Positions 20,980 to 32,284 of a stretch of DNA of 64,000 bases are shown in pieces. The stretch is from Shinisaurus crocodilurus. Its lineage: Eukaryota > Chordata > Lepidosauria > Squamata > Shinisauridae. The stretch covers positions 29,286,232 to 29,350,231 of the forward strand of contig CM037880.1 in the NCBI GenBank assembly GCA_021292165.1, written 5' to 3'. Each line of letters opens with the position of its first letter. Within the stretch, counting starts at the first letter, position 1. A model generated the notes under the pieces. The model did no database searches, was not told the origin of the DNA, and worked only from the letters and a program-made list of their open reading frames with translations. Made by a program: the position numbers and the translations under genes.

Positions 20980-21465
20980 AATGGAGATATAAAGCGGAGG
21001 GCTTTCTCCGAGTGTCTGTCACCTCCAAGGGAGGCTCGGAGGGTGGCAACAAGGGAGGGGGCCTTCTCAGTGGTGGCCCCCCAATTCTGGAAAAATCTCC
21101 CCACTGAGCCCCGCTGGTGCCAACACTGTCATCTTTTCGGCGCCAGGTTAAGACTGCCCTCTGTTCCCAGACATTTAATGGCATATGATGGGACATGTGA
21201 GCTGTTTTAACAGGTCTAGTTAATTGAAATTGTTTTAGCTGATAAACAGTTTTAAATTTTAATTGAAATTGTTTTAGCTGATAAACAGTTTTAAATTTTA
21301 ATTGAAATTGTTTTAGCTGATAAACAGTTTTAAATTTTGAATGTGATGCTGTATTTTATTATATCTGCATTTTATGTTCTATTTTATTATTGTAAAACTG
21401 TTTTGTGAATTTTTGTGCACAGCCCAGAGAGCTTCAGCTATTGGGCGGTATAGAAATGAAATTCT
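20980..21465 (+). pseudogene. LINE 3' end, L2-like
   Basis: 'gccttctcagtggtggcccc', 'caattctggaaaaatctccc' and 'cttttcggcgccaggttaag' correspond to the conserved 3' coding end of an L2-like reverse transcriptase. The 3' UTR ends at 'cagcccagagagcttcagc' and 'gggcggtatagaaatg'. The frame is broken. A minisatellite has grown inside the UTR. Confidence 0.6.
21222..21338. repeat. 39-bp tandem repeat, three units
   Basis: Units begin 'aattgaaattgttttagctg' at 21,222, 21,261 and 21,300 and are identical over their whole length, so the array is recent. It lies in the 3' UTR of the dead LINE. Confidence 0.95.
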
Positions 21466-21510
21466 TCTTCATCATCATCATCATCGTCGTCGTCGTCGTC
21501 GTCGTCATCA
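21463..21510. repeat. (TCA)n(TCG)n trinucleotide tract
   Basis: The LINE's terminal tail has become (TTC), (ATC)5 then (GTC)7, a CpG-bearing compound microsatellite. Confidence 0.9.
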
Positions 21511-21534
21511 AGTCAGGTCACCTTGGTTCTAGGC

Positions 21535-21652
21535 CAGCTTTCCCCAACCTTGTGCCCTCCAGATGTGCTGGACCACAACTCTAATGACTCCAGTTGGAGT
21601 GATGGGAGTTGTAGTGCAACACATCTGGAGGACATCCAGATGGGAAAGGCTG
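21535..21652. mobile_element. old hAT MITE with readable target duplication
   Basis: CAGCTTTCCCCAACCTTGTG at the left, GGGAAAGGCTG at the right. The flanks TTCTAGGC and GTCTAGGC match at 7 of 8 positions. Confidence 0.85.
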
Positions 21653-22638
21653 GTCTAGGCCAACATTCACAGCACACTGCTTCTATCCATATGGCTAAAA
21701 TATTGTTGCCTACTCTGAAACTTGGGCTAAGGATAGCCTACAGTACCGATGTGTGAACAAGAGATGTTCGTGTTCAGCCAGATTCTCCGAACATTGGCTC
21801 GTGACTTGTCGCTGCTCGATTTGCACTCGTGGTTGTGATCTCTGTTCGTTTTGCACGAATGGGAAATTGCACGAAATGAACACGATTGATTGTGAAAGTT
21901 GCACCAAAAAAATCTCAAATTTGTTCAAATTTCCAAAATTGCATAAATTTCCCTCATAGTCTAAGGCATGAAATGGCATATCTTTAAAGTTGCACAATTG
22001 CAAACTTTTTTCTCATCATAAATTTTCCTTTATTTTTTGAACGTGAGCCGCTCATTTTCCCAAAACATGAGGAATACCGAAGTGTAAGAAACAGCAACCA
22101 GGGGAGCTTCTATGCAAACATGGGCACACAAATCATGGACCTACTCAGGCAAACAAGAATATTTAAAAAAATAAATAAAAAAAATCAGTGCAGAATTCTG
22201 TATTTATTCAACATCCGCAAAAGTGTTTTTTCTGGTATATTCTATAGTGTGACCAACATTACTTGGGTGAGTTCTTTTAGACAGAAGGATATCCCTCACA
22301 AGAAGGAACACTGCAAGAATGTCACCCCTGTGTGTTGGGAGTTTATTTCAGGAACATTTAGCCACTGTTCTCCATTCACTATGAATTCTCTGTAGACTCA
22401 AGTATCGTTTTCAATGAAGTGACTGTTTTAAATGACCTGAGGGCAGAGCGAACACAGGGGTGGGGAGATGAGGAGGAAACCCAGACGGCACACACACTGT
22501 TCAAGCAGTTGGATGCAGCAGCTGTTTTTGTTTCTTGTTTTCTCGGGGTAACTGGATGCAGATGTACTCAACTATTTAGACTCCTGTTTGACATTTTTGG
22601 CTGAACTTCCTCTTGTCCTCATTGGCCCCATTGGTACG
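21653..22638. other. unassigned sequence
   Basis: 21,740-21,960 is a block with repeated 'ttcgt', 'tgcac' and 'gttcaa' words that may be an old element, but I see no ends. The rest is plain non-coding sequence. Confidence 0.4.
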
Positions 22639-23035
22639 TAACACTAAGCCATAGTTTAATTTTATGTCCAGGAGCCTTAGGCTCATGCACTTCCCCCTCC
22701 TCCTCCAGCATGGCTGCAAGGAAGAGCTTCCGTTTTCAGAAAACCACCGTTTGTTATATCCAAACTAGAAACTGTGGTTAGAGTTAACTATAGTTTACTG
22801 AAACAAGCCAGGAGCATTAACCAGAGTTTGAGGTTGGCTTGTTTCAATAAACCATAATTAACACTAAGCGCAGTTTGTCCTGGTTCAGATACAAAGGCAA
22901 ACAGTGGTTCGCTGAAAACTGAAACAAATGCTTCGGATCTCCTCCTCACAGCTACACCGGAAGAGGAGTAGGGGGAGTGGACAAGCCTGAGGTTTGTGCA
23001 TGTAACCCTAAACTATGGTTTAGTATTACCTGCTA
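22639..23035. mobile_element. large fold-back element 3
   Basis: 'cgtaacactaagccatagtt' at the left pairs with 'aaactatggtttagtattac' at the right. Further inward 'gctcatgcacttccccctcc' pairs with 'gggggagtggacaagcctg', and 'gttagagttaactatagttta' with 'ataaaccataattaacac'. Arms are about 180 bp at moderate identity, so it is older than the palindrome at 20.1 kb. Confidence 0.7.
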
Positions 23036-23092
23036 ACACAATCCCTGTACTCTCTGCAGTTAGCCATCTAAGTTGATAGTTGCCTTACAAGG

Positions 23093-23344
23093 CAATTTTT
23101 ATTTATTTTATTTATTATATTTATACCCCGCCTTTTTTCCTGAAAGGAACCCAAGGCGGCTTACATAATCCTCCTCCTCCTCCTCTCCATTTTATCCTCA
23201 CAACAACCCTGTGAGGTAGGTTAGGCTGAGAGTCAGTGACTGGCCCAAAGTCACCCAGTGAGTTTCATGGCCGAGCGGGGACTAGAACCTGGATCTCCGG
23301 AGTCCCAGTCCAACACTCTCACCACTACGCCACACTGGCTCTAT
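23093..23344 (-). mobile_element. Sauria-type SINE, full length
   Basis: On the minus strand the head reads 'agccagtgtggcgtagtggt' (A box), then 'ggttctagtccccgctcgg' (B box), 'ctgggtgactttgggccagt', and the tail 'ccgccttgggttcctttcag', ending in a TTTA-type run at 23,097-23,120. The most complete Sauria SINE here besides 44.0 kb. Confidence 0.9.
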
Positions 23345-23433
23345 GCAATCTATGCAATCCTATGCATGTCTACTCAGAAGTAAGTCCTATTAAGTTCAAT
23401 GGGATTTATTCCCAGGTAAGTGTGCATAGGACT
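23345..23433. repeat. family H palindromic repeat
   Basis: 'gcaatcctatgcatgtctac' and 'tcagaagtaagtcctattaag' mirror 'cccaggtaagtgtgcatagg' around 'ttcaatgggattta'. It directly abuts the head of the SINE. Confidence 0.8.
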
Positions 23434-23649
23434 GCTGCCCTCACTTTCCCAAGTGTGGATAACACTGAACGTAAGTCAGAACAGACCTTGCTACCTAGGT
23501 CCCATCTAGGATTTGAGTCTGGCATTCCCCCAGACCACACTGTACACTAGTAGTACTTTTCTTGCACTTCTGATTTAACACTGTAGCACCAAACCAGAAC
23601 TACACAAGCTGCAACACAGCGTCAGTTGAATCCCAGAGACCTTTACTGG

Positions 23650-23885
23650 TAGGTAATGACATTTTTGTTCAGACAGGCCTTTGGCATTTAAACTGGGCTG
23701 CTGTTCAAGGGGGTTCTAAGTGGTTCAGTATCATTTCTTTTTATTCATGTGCTTTAATTGGGTTTTTAATCTGTTTTTATGTTTCAGTTGTATTTCTGTT
23801 TTAGTTGCAAATTTACGATCAATAGCTGACTTGAGTGCCTTTTTTGACAGAAAGGTGGGATATAAATTTAATATATGAATGAATG
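23650..23885 (+). pseudogene. L2-like LINE 3' tail
   Basis: 'tttttgttcagacaggcctttggc' (23,661-23,684, FRQAF-like end) is followed by a T-rich 3' UTR and 'gacagaaaggtgggatataa', ending in ATGA repeats (atatgaatgaatg). Confidence 0.55.
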
Positions 23886-25289
23886 CATAGTCCTGTCAAG
23901 ACTCCAACAAAAAGGAGTCCAATAGAACAGATATGGAAAGCCTACAAACACTTGGCATTCAAATTTCATACTTTTTCCAACCAAGATTCACTATTCCTTA
24001 AGAGCCCAATGAAAGTCATCTTTCACAAGTTAGCCTTCAAGAAGATATGGTAAAGGTTTTTTTTTAAAAAAATACACTCAGCACATCATTACACTTACCC
24101 AACTTCACGTAAGGGAACTCTAGACTCCAGCCAGGTTGCCTGCTAACTCTGACATCAAGGCATGATGCATGATGGGGCATCACAACTGAATAGCATCTTG
24201 CCAGCTGTGATTTCGGGAGACCTAAAAACAGAAAAAAGTGAGCTTGCAATCAAGGTGTAGAATGGTTCTTTTGTAATAGGTTCCTAGGAAATTCCAAACA
24301 CAGTTGTATTGCTCCACTTTACAGAAAGTCTTACAGGTGATCTATAAGAAGGCCAAATTCTTAAATTAACACACAATGAAAGTTGCACTCGTCTTTGCTC
24401 TTGGAAAGTGCATAACACCACACAACTTAACCATGAGAGGTAGCTTACCATTAAAAGACATATGTAAAACAATGTAACCAGTTCTTTATTTTATATTTTT
24501 AAAAAACATGCATGTTAAGTTCAGAAAAAATACAGATTTCTTGCAAAAGCATCAGCTAAAAGTTACAATATTCCACCAATTAAGAGACTGCAGGGGGGTG
24601 AGGGAAATACGGTGTTACAAGTGCATCGGCAAAATTATGATATAATTTCACATCCAAAATTACCACTTTTTCACTTCCTCTTTAATACAATTTTTACCTG
24701 GTTTAGTCTTCCATTCAACTACAGGAAATAGGTGTTCCAAACAAGTTTGAGGTGTTAATCAGTTATTATATTTGAGCAACCGGTCTTGTTCTCTTGCTGG
24801 ATTACATACTTTGAAGAATCTGTCTCATTCAACTGTCAAGATGTATAGTTCCTAGCTAAATAAGCTTCTAAGTGAAAGGTTATGTGCTTACATATTTATG
24901 TGCTTACATATTTTATATATATATATTGGAACTATTTATTATTATTCTCTGGAACAGAACCAGCCAAAACAGTAATATTCAGTGCTGTGTTCTCTCTACA
25001 CTACAGCCTATGCAATTTGGATATGAAAGAAAGAATCACTATAAAAGGATGCAGTGAATATCCCCATTAACAAAGCAGAATGATCAGGCCTGTCTGTCAA
25101 TCCCCCCTGACTCCCCTCAAGGACAAATACCAAACTGTGGAGTCACCATTCTTAGAATTCTTTACGGGCGCCTCCTGTAGAGTCTGCTGCCCACTTCTAT
25201 CTTGGTGTTCCTTTACATGTTTTGACATTATGAAAGAGCCCTGAGACACAGCCTGAGCATGCTGGTCTTCCTGGGGGGAACCAGGAACT
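23886..25289. other. unassigned AT-rich sequence
   Basis: No repeat or exon that I can support over 1.4 kb. Probably intronic. Confidence 0.5.
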
Positions 25290-25385
25290 AACATGGTGGC
25301 CACTTATGAATCACCAAAAAAGAGGAAATGCATCACCAAAAAAAAAAGAGGACAAAAGAAGATGTTAATTTGCATACATTTTGCT

Positions 25386-25416
<31 letters not shown>

Positions 25417-25597
25417 CATTATAATTTAAATAGAAATACGTACAGTACATCTCACTACCAGTGTGCCTGCCTCTTCAGCCTGCTAACTGTGGATGGGCAA
25501 CAGTTCTTATGGTTCTTGATCTTTAAACCGGAATTGGACAGGACAGCACTTCAAATAGAGGACCGTCCTCTGTAAAAGAGGACACCTGGCCACCCTA
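25290..25597. mobile_element. family E hAT-like element, copy 1
   Basis: The ends 'catggtggccac' and 'gtggccaccctag'-type (ctggccaccctag) are inverted. The inner words 'tttaaatagaaatac', 'ctttaaaccggaattggac' and 'gtcctctgtaaaagaggac' match the element at 56,581-57,013. A (GT)14 microsatellite sits at 25,386-25,413. No clear target duplication. Confidence 0.6.
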
Positions 25598-26045
25598 GCA
25601 CTAGTTAAGAGCAACAGCCATTCCTTCCAGCCTGAGGAGAAAAAAGTTGCAGAATAAGAGAGCTCTGTAAAACCTTTCCTGCTGAGTTAGAAATCAGGGT
25701 TTGGTTCATGCTGTAAGCAATCCCACAATCATGAAACCACAGGTCACGTTTAAACAAAAGCAAATTGTACAACTTACCCATGCCTATTAAATCATTATTG
25801 CAATTTGCTCTTTGGATTCACACATACCCAGAGAATGAAATTACAGGTTGGGATACTGGCATCTAGGAGAAAACAGTCTACATTATATATGACTGGGGGG
25901 GGGGGGCATGTTAAGATGCTACCATGGCCACAAAGAGCTTGTCAGCTACCCTGAAGCTTGGCATGCCTCCAAGAAAGCCATTTCAATTGCTGCTCCATAG
26001 CTGCCAATAGGACAGCCACTGCCACCTGACTATGGCCTGTAGTTC
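25598..26045. other. unassigned non-coding sequence
   Basis: Contains a G10 run near 25,897. Nothing else recognised. Confidence 0.45.
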
Positions 26046-26053
26046 CCATAGAA

Positions 26054-26156
26054 CAGTGTTCTCCAACCTTGGGTCCCCAGATGTTTTTGGCCTACAACTC
26101 CCAGCATGCTGGGAGTTGTAGGCCAAAAACATCTGGGGACCCAAGGGAGAACACTG
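26054..26156. mobile_element. family B young hAT MITE, copy 2
   Basis: A compact 103-bp palindrome from CAGTGTTCTCC to GAGAACACTG, meeting at 'cccagcatgctggg'. The flanks carry a perfect 8-bp duplication CCATAGAA (26,046-26,053; 26,157-26,164). The right arm lacks 5 bp near the end (caagggag for caaggttggag). Confidence 0.95.
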
Positions 26157-26164
26157 CCATAGAA

Positions 26165-26696
26165 GAAGAGATCTCCAACACACTCAAATCCACATATCCC
26201 ATTTTCTCAAGACTGCAAGGAAAGGATACACCCTTGCTGCCAGGCAAAGAAAGATGAGAACAAATGGAAAATACAAAGAGGAAGAAGGAGAAGTATCAAA
26301 ATAGTAAGGAAAGCCAAAAAGGAAAAAGAGAGAGAGAGCAGCAAACCTAAAAGTGATGCAGAATAAAGCATGTACCGATTTTAAAAATTGATTAATTTTG
26401 CACCAGCTTGGAGGTTCACTTCTTCTTCTGCCTTCCTGGACAAATAAACGCAAGCAGGGATTTTATCTCTGCTCTTTAAAACATGGCTTTGAAACGGGTG
26501 AGAGGAACAAAGGGAGGAAGAAGGTACCTGTGAAAGAGAGGAAGAAAATGTGATGGGGCCACTAGTATGAACTTGGACAGACATTTCAAATGGCAGACTG
26601 GGGTCCATGGATATGGACATAGGACTACAAGAGATTGGGGATGGGGTAAAATTGGTACTGGCGGCCTAGAAAAGGCAAGGAGACTGATGCAGGCTA
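26165..26696. other. unassigned non-coding sequence
   Basis: Purine-rich 26,220-26,340; no exon or repeat recognised. Confidence 0.45.
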
Positions 26697-26704
26697 TTAT
26701 ACAG

Positions 26705-27056
26705 CAGGGGTGGGGAACCTCTTTCAGCCTGAGGGCCGACTTCCATTTTGGAGACACTCTCGGGGGCCACATTCCAGTGGGGGCAGGGTCAAAGGCAAAA
26801 GAGGTGGGCCCCAAAAATACAAAAAATAACAGCACATTGCAGCTTAAAGCCCTTACTGCCAGTAATTACAACATAGGGGAGGCATTTCAACTTTTTAGAA
26901 TGGGAGGGGGAATGCACAAAAGCTGGGATACTACTGAACCATTGGTAGTTGGGAAAAGGGGGGTAGCCATGGCCAACTGGGGAACCCCAGAGAGGGCCAG
27001 ATTGGGACCACCAGGTGGCTAGATATGGCCTCCAGGCCGGAGGTTTCCTACCCGTG
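26705..27056 (+). mobile_element. family C hAT-like element, copy with duplication
   Basis: It starts CAGGGGTGGGGAACCTC and ends GAGGTTTCCTACCCGTG. The flanks are TTATACAG and CTATACAG (7 of 8). The interior has 'ctgagggccgacttccattt' and 'gggggccacattccagtgg'. No transposase frame is present. Confidence 0.8.
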
Positions 27057-27171
27057 CTATACAGGGTAGAGCAAGCTTACTATACGGGAATGGGAGGGAG
27101 TAAGGGCAAGGGGGTTGGGGGAAGCAAGGCTGAGATAGACACAATGTGGTTTGGGACCCAGATACTTAGGA

Positions 27172-27345
27172 CCATAGGAAGCTTCTTTATACTGAGTCAG
27201 AGCATTGGTCCATCCAGCCCAGTACTGGGGACACTGATTGGCCGCAGCTCTCCAAGGTTTCAGGCAGCAGTTTTCCCAGCCCTACCTGGAGATGCCGGGG
27301 ACTGAACCTGGGACTTTCTGCATGCAAAGCAGGTGCCACAGCCCC
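27172..27345 (-). mobile_element. tRNA-Ala-like SINE
   Basis: The plus text 'gaagcttctttatactgagtc' is the 3' end. 'tacctggagatgccggggac' and 'gggactttctgcatgcaaagc' are the reverse complement of the B box and anticodon region. Confidence 0.8.
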
Positions 27346-27669
27346 TCCCTTCGATACTTGAAAGACTATCCCCTCCTACTGGAACCTGTATGCATGTTGC
27401 AGTCATCGGGGGGGGGGGAGAGACTGGTTTGGGGTCTCTTTACCACTGTGCTCTTTCCATGGAGCCACTAACATAATTAGTCAAGTGCAGGCCTATTTCA
27501 TACAAAAAGGAGAGCAATACAACATTTATTTTGCTGACCAAATAAAGTTAGGCTACAGGTACAAAGACTGTCAATCTAAATTAGATGGTCACCACCACCA
27601 CCACCACCACCCATAGGTCTGCTTAGCGAAGAAAAACTTTGGCACTTTGAAACAATACTGTTTAAGCCT
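27346..27669. other. unassigned sequence with (CAC)n
   Basis: (CAC)7 at about 27,590-27,612 and a G9 run near 27,410. Nothing else recognised. Confidence 0.45.
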
Positions 27670-27815
27670 TTAAAGCAGGGACACTGGACTACAACACCCA
27701 TCATTAATTTGTTTAAAAGCCTCCTTGACTATTGGGCATGCTGGCTGGGGCTGATGCGAGTTGGATTCCAACAACATCTGGAGGGCTGCAGGTCCCCCCA
27801 CTCACTACTGCTTTA
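27670..27815. mobile_element. old hAT MITE, diverged
   Basis: 'ctggactacaacacccatca' and 'gctggctggggctgatgcgag' with 'aacatctggagggctgcagg' give the two arms. The ends are worn. Confidence 0.6.
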
Positions 27816-28662
27816 AAAAGTGGAAGGGATGCTATCCTAGCAGCAGCGGCAGCAGCAGCAGCTACTTCTAGAGCTTATTTGGATTCAGCAAAGACCCTGG
27901 TGGCAACAAAAAGCAGCAGACATAAGGTCATCTTAATCAAGAGCTCTTTTAGAAACTTAAATATGTTCGCAGGGAGTAGACAGGAGGGAGGAGAGAAGTG
28001 CATGAGTCAAAGGGGAACTAGAGATTAAAAGATAAATCGATTTTAGGCTCTATAGGCAGCATTTACATGACGGATAATGGGCAAACGGCCATGTTTAAAA
28101 GTGCCTGACATCAAGTTAACATAAAAAGGAAGTACTACATTCACCATGATGTCAGCAGCATGCTTTCCCAGTTGTTAGCACATTAACACCGAAAAAGATT
28201 ATCTGTGGTCCTCCTGAAATGTACATTCCTTACAGATGGGTGTTTATACCAGTTTCCTTACCAAGGTGAAAGGTTATCTGTGGTCATATTAGCAAACAGC
28301 TGCTTATGATTTGGGGCTGCATGCTGCTATTCTTGGAAAAGCAGCGGCTTTAAACTGCATGCCAAATGTAACCATGTGTCCTTGATATTCTAGATCCAGT
28401 AAGTCAAAGGTTCAAAGAAAGAATACGCTTAGAGCTAATAGATATGAACAATGACAAAAGCAACTAGCACAACCCGCCCGGATCACCGATTAATCTGACA
28501 AAGTGAAAACACAACATTTGGCATTCCAAAAAAAGACTAGCTCAGTACATTCCTATTGCTAATTATTCCTCATTTTGGATGCAAGATATGCTTACATGGA
28601 AACAACAATGAACTTAGCTTGACCTTTAAAGCTGGAGATGATATATCTCATTAAGGGCATCC
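27816..28662. other. unassigned sequence
   Basis: (AGC)5-type tract at 27,838-27,862. The rest is non-coding with no named repeat. Confidence 0.45.
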
Positions 28663-28670
28663 ATCTACAA

Positions 28671-28784
28671 CAGTGTTCTCCAACCTTGGGTCCCCAGATG
28701 TTTTTGGCCTACAACTCCCAGCATGCCCCAGCCAGCGTAGTTGTAGGCCAAAAACATCTGGGGACCCAAGGTTGGAGAACACTG
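28671..28784. mobile_element. family B young hAT MITE, copy 3
   Basis: CAGTGTTCTCCAACCTTGGG to the inverse end, flanked by ATCTACAA and ACCTACAA (7 of 8). The right arm has lost about 26 bp of the centre: 'ccagccagcgtag' joins straight to 'ttgtaggcc'. Confidence 0.9.
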
Positions 28785-28823
28785 ACCTACAAGAATGACA
28801 CAGTGGGGTTTATGAAGACCTGT

Positions 28824-28957
28824 AGGGTGCAATCCTAGGCATGTTTGGATGGGGGTGGGGAAGTCCTGCAACTCCCAGCATTCCCCAGCCAGCTGGCTGG
28901 GGAATCCTAGGAGTTGCAGGACTTTTTCCCCCATCTAAACATGCATAGGATTGCACA
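28824..28957. mobile_element. family A snap-back palindrome, copy 5
   Basis: AGGGTGCAATCCTAGGCATG pairs with CATGCATAGGATTGCAC. The centre 'ccccagccagctggctgggg' is itself palindromic. This subtype has 'ggatgggggtgggg' in place of the cagacagaaaaa tract. Confidence 0.85.
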
Positions 28958-29149
28958 AAGGCAAGGGATGAAACAAATGACAATGCAGTCTCCATTGAAT
29001 CTCAGGTTGCCCTCACATAGATTAAGCCACTATGGTGAGGAAGTGCTCTAAAATCGCAAAGCCTCTTCAGGTTTTCCAAGTCACAGACACCTCCTCTCTC
29101 ACGGTTCCTTTGCTACATCTGAAAGAGCTCTCAGAATTCTCCATTCCTC

Positions 29150-29320
29150 TTTGCGATGAGCGCTCTGGGATTATAGGAGCTGCCTTTTACCAAACCATAT
29201 CATTGGTCTCTCTATCCTACGGTCTACTGGCCACAGCGCTCCAAGATCTCGGGCAGAGGTTGTTCCCTGCCCTGGTGCCTTAACTGGGGATGCTGGGAAT
29301 TTAACCAGCAGTGCAGTCAG
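29150..29320 (-). mobile_element. tRNA-Ala-like SINE, diverged
   Basis: 'ggagctgccttttaccaaac' (3' end), 'gccacagcgctccaagatct' and 'aactggggatgctgggaatt' follow the reverse of the SINE order. The tRNA head is heavily mutated. Confidence 0.55.
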
Positions 29321-29768
29321 ATAATTTCAGAGCCTGGTCTTACTGGTCTTATGATGCCCCCCTTTTATACAGCCATGTGTATTACTTCAGCTGTGAAGCA
29401 CACAACTAACATTTCTCTTCTCCACACACACACTGCTGCCATTCCATGCTTTACAACTGCTAATACACTCCTGATATGTTAGAGGGGGGGGACCCTGTAT
29501 GCTAACCCTGATTTTTTGTTGTTGTTTTTTTAAAAAAAAACCCAGAAGAAATACTTTGAGTGTGTGCAGTTTCACATGTTAAACTCACTTAGATAAAAAT
29601 GTAAGAACGACTTCAGGAATAAAGTGGAGCTTGCTTCTGCTGCAAAACACATCTACTTGGGAATAAGAACCACTTTGTGGTAGAAAAGGAGAATATACTT
29701 TTACAGTGAAAATAATAAAATGAGCATCTGTAATTATGTACCTGTCCAGCCAACTGCCCCGACTGTAA

Positions 29769-29819
<51 letters not shown>

Positions 29820-30639
29820 AATGCCCATGCCAACTCAGGTGCCGACGCCGGGCCCGTTTCCCACTGCCCCAATCACCTGCCAATCTCTGGGCGGTCATTT
29901 GGGGGGCCCTGGGTTGCAGGGCCCTGGACTTTGCCCCCTCAGGTCCAGCCCAGGCAGCACCACTGGATTCAACCTGGGTCTTCACAGATGCAAAGCAACA
30001 GGCCCTGCCTTGAACTATGGTGAATCTGTTCCTACCTGAAGAGAGAGGATCCCATATGACAATTCAAGGGCTCTTTGTCGGGGGTTTTGCAAGCTGGTGA
30101 AGCAGCTGCCTCATGCATGGGACGCACCCCTAGCTTCTTAACTGGGATGGAGTGAAACTAGGAGCTGATTCACACACGCACAGTCACCGTTCATGAAATG
30201 TATGAGCTGCTTCCGGTGAAAAGTATTGCATCTGAGCTAATCCAAGATAATATGAAAGGTCCGTGTAATGCGCAGTTGTGATTTCATACATGCATGTCAT
30301 CAAGCGATGGACGTGTGGCTGAACGACCACCTTGCAAAACATCTATCCCAACATAAAAATACCAAGCTTTCTAATGCAAAGTAAATTTGCATGTGAATGA
30401 ACATATGATTACAGTGGCCCTCTCCGTGACAAATGGCAGAATTTTCAGATTGGCAGAGAGGGGATTACCTTACTGTAATAGTTTTCGGTCAGAGAAAGAA
30501 CTTGCAGATTAAAAAATTGCATTTCCTCTTCTCTTAACCATGGTTAAGAAATCAGGAGGACTTCTTCTGCCCTCTTCTGTAAAAACAAACAAAAACAAAA
30601 ACCACCCTCTCCCTTCCCTTTTCAACTTTAGCCATGATT
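29321..30639. other. unassigned sequence around a (GAT)n tract
   Basis: Contains the trinucleotide array described separately and a GC-rich stretch at 29,840-29,960 without a start, splice site or repeat that I can name. Confidence 0.45.
29769..29816. repeat. (GAT)16 trinucleotide microsatellite
   Basis: Uninterrupted 'gat' units from 29,769 to about 29,816. The frames through it (poly-M, poly-I or poly-D runs) have no coding support. Confidence 0.95.
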
Positions 30640-31115
30640 TACACAGGGATGTTGAACCTGTTTCAGTCCAAGGGCCAAATTTCATCTCGAAGAAGCTCTC
30701 GGGGGCCACGTTCCAATGGCGGGTGGGGCTGAAGACAAAAAGGGCAGGGCCAAAAATACCACCATATTTTAGCTTTAAGCACTTCTCGCCAGTAGCAAAG
30801 CCTTAGCAGAGGCATTTCAACACTTTAGACCAGTGTTCTCCATCCTTGGGTCCCCAAATGTTTTTGGCCTACAACTCCCAGCATGCCCCAGCCAGCATAG
30901 TTTGGGAGTTGTAGGCGAAAAACATCTGGGGACCCAAGGTTGGAGAACACTGCTTTAGACTTAGGGAAAACTGCAGAAAAGCCAGGAAATCCTGCAAATG
31001 ACCCTATGGTCAGGGAAATGGGGGGTGGTGGCCATCTGGGGAACCCGGGAGTGCTGGATTGGGACCCCTAGATTTGGTCTCCAGGCCTGAGGTTCTGCAG
31101 CCCTGCCTTCACCAA
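30640..31115 (+). mobile_element. family C hAT-like element, interrupted by family B
   Basis: The left part 'cagggatgttgaacctgttt' to 'ggcatttcaacactttagac' and the right part 'cttagggaaaactgcag' to 'ggcctgaggttctgcagccc' belong together once the family B copy at 30,831-30,952 is removed. It is therefore older than family B. Confidence 0.75.
30831..30952. mobile_element. family B young hAT MITE, copy 4 (nested)
   Basis: CAGTGTTCTCCATCCTTGGG to GGAGAACACTG, with a perfect duplication CTTTAGAC (30,823-30,830; 30,953-30,960). It lies inside a family C element. Confidence 0.95.
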
Positions 31116-32136
31116 GGTCAATGCTAACCAGCTGAAAAATCCCAGCTTCAAACTCTTGTTTAAAGCTAACCATAGTTAGCATTAACCTATGCATGGATAT
31201 AAACCAAGACTAATGTGGAAAAGAGGAACTGCATGAGAGGGGGAAGAGGGAGCGTGTGAAGGCAGGGAGCTGCTCCCAATCTCTTGAAGCTGCTATTAAG
31301 ATTTTCCGAACTTCATGCCCGCACTGTGACAGAATGGAAGGACCCCTCAATCATGGTTAAGAGAGATCAGGAGCAGACTGCAGAATTGCACATAGTTAAG
31401 CACCTCCGCTACATCTGCACTGCCTCTAATGCCTCCTTAATGGACTTTCCCCTTCATGTTTAAAAACATTAGGTACCTTGCAGTCCTCAAAGCATTCCTT
31501 TAATAATAATCTTGGGGGGGGGGTGTTTCTCCCTTTTAAAACCTTCATCTTCATCTAGTAATTAAATTTTATCTTTTCTGCTACTTAATATAAATTAAGC
31601 TACTCTGAAAGTTTAAAAATCGTAAAATCTACTTTTCCATTCAGATGAGATAGGCATCAAATATTTCCTTCAGGATTATTCCTCCTTAATATAGAAGTTA
31701 TCAAAACCAATGAGGGAGAAAAAGATAAGACGCAGCTCTGCTTCAATATTTTACAGCATCACACTTGTACATCTGATACACACTCAATCAAGCTTAACCT
31801 TATTTAATGCCCTTGACAAATATCACTTCAGAATTTTTAACACACCAGGCAAACACATGAAATATTGAAGCCAAATCATCCTACCGCCTGACAGAAAAGA
31901 AAGAGAAAGAGGCACATGCACACACAAAACCCGTCCCCAGCTGAAGTATAGACTTTATCCGCACTGGTAGAAAGACTAGTAGAGACCATTGTTTTGTACT
32001 CTGGACACAGCAGTCTTGCCCCCCAGTAATCTTTAAAATTCCTTGCATGTGGAAAACAGCACTGATTTTACACCACAGAGTGACAAACACGAGTAGGAAG
32101 GACATGTCGCATTCAAGGAAGGCCAAACTTTGCTTC
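31116..32136. other. unassigned AT-rich sequence
   Basis: 'gctaaccatagttagcatta' near 31,165 recalls the fold-back at 12.4 kb. A G10 run is at 31,514. Otherwise nothing recognised. Confidence 0.45.
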
Positions 32137-32144
32137 GTGTATAT

Positions 32145-32276
32145 CGGGGTGAGGAACTCATGGCCCTCCAGATGTTCTTGGACTCCAAATACCATGAGTC
32201 CCAGCAAGAACAGCCTTGGTCAGTATGGGAGCTGTAGTCCAACAGCATCTGGAGCGACACAGGTTCTTCATCTTTG
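32145..32276. mobile_element. hAT MITE, first of two insertions at one target
   Basis: Ends CGGGGTGAGGAACTCATGG and CAGGTTCTTCATCTTTG, arms 'gccctccagatgttcttgga' and 'gtccaacagcatctggagcg'. Flanked by perfect GTGTATAT copies at 32,137-32,144 and 32,277-32,284. Confidence 0.9.
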
Positions 32277-32284
32277 GTGTATAT

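Noticed and set aside
29613..29872. Poly-serine or poly-isoleucine protein
   Set aside because: The runs are translations of the (GAT)n microsatellite.
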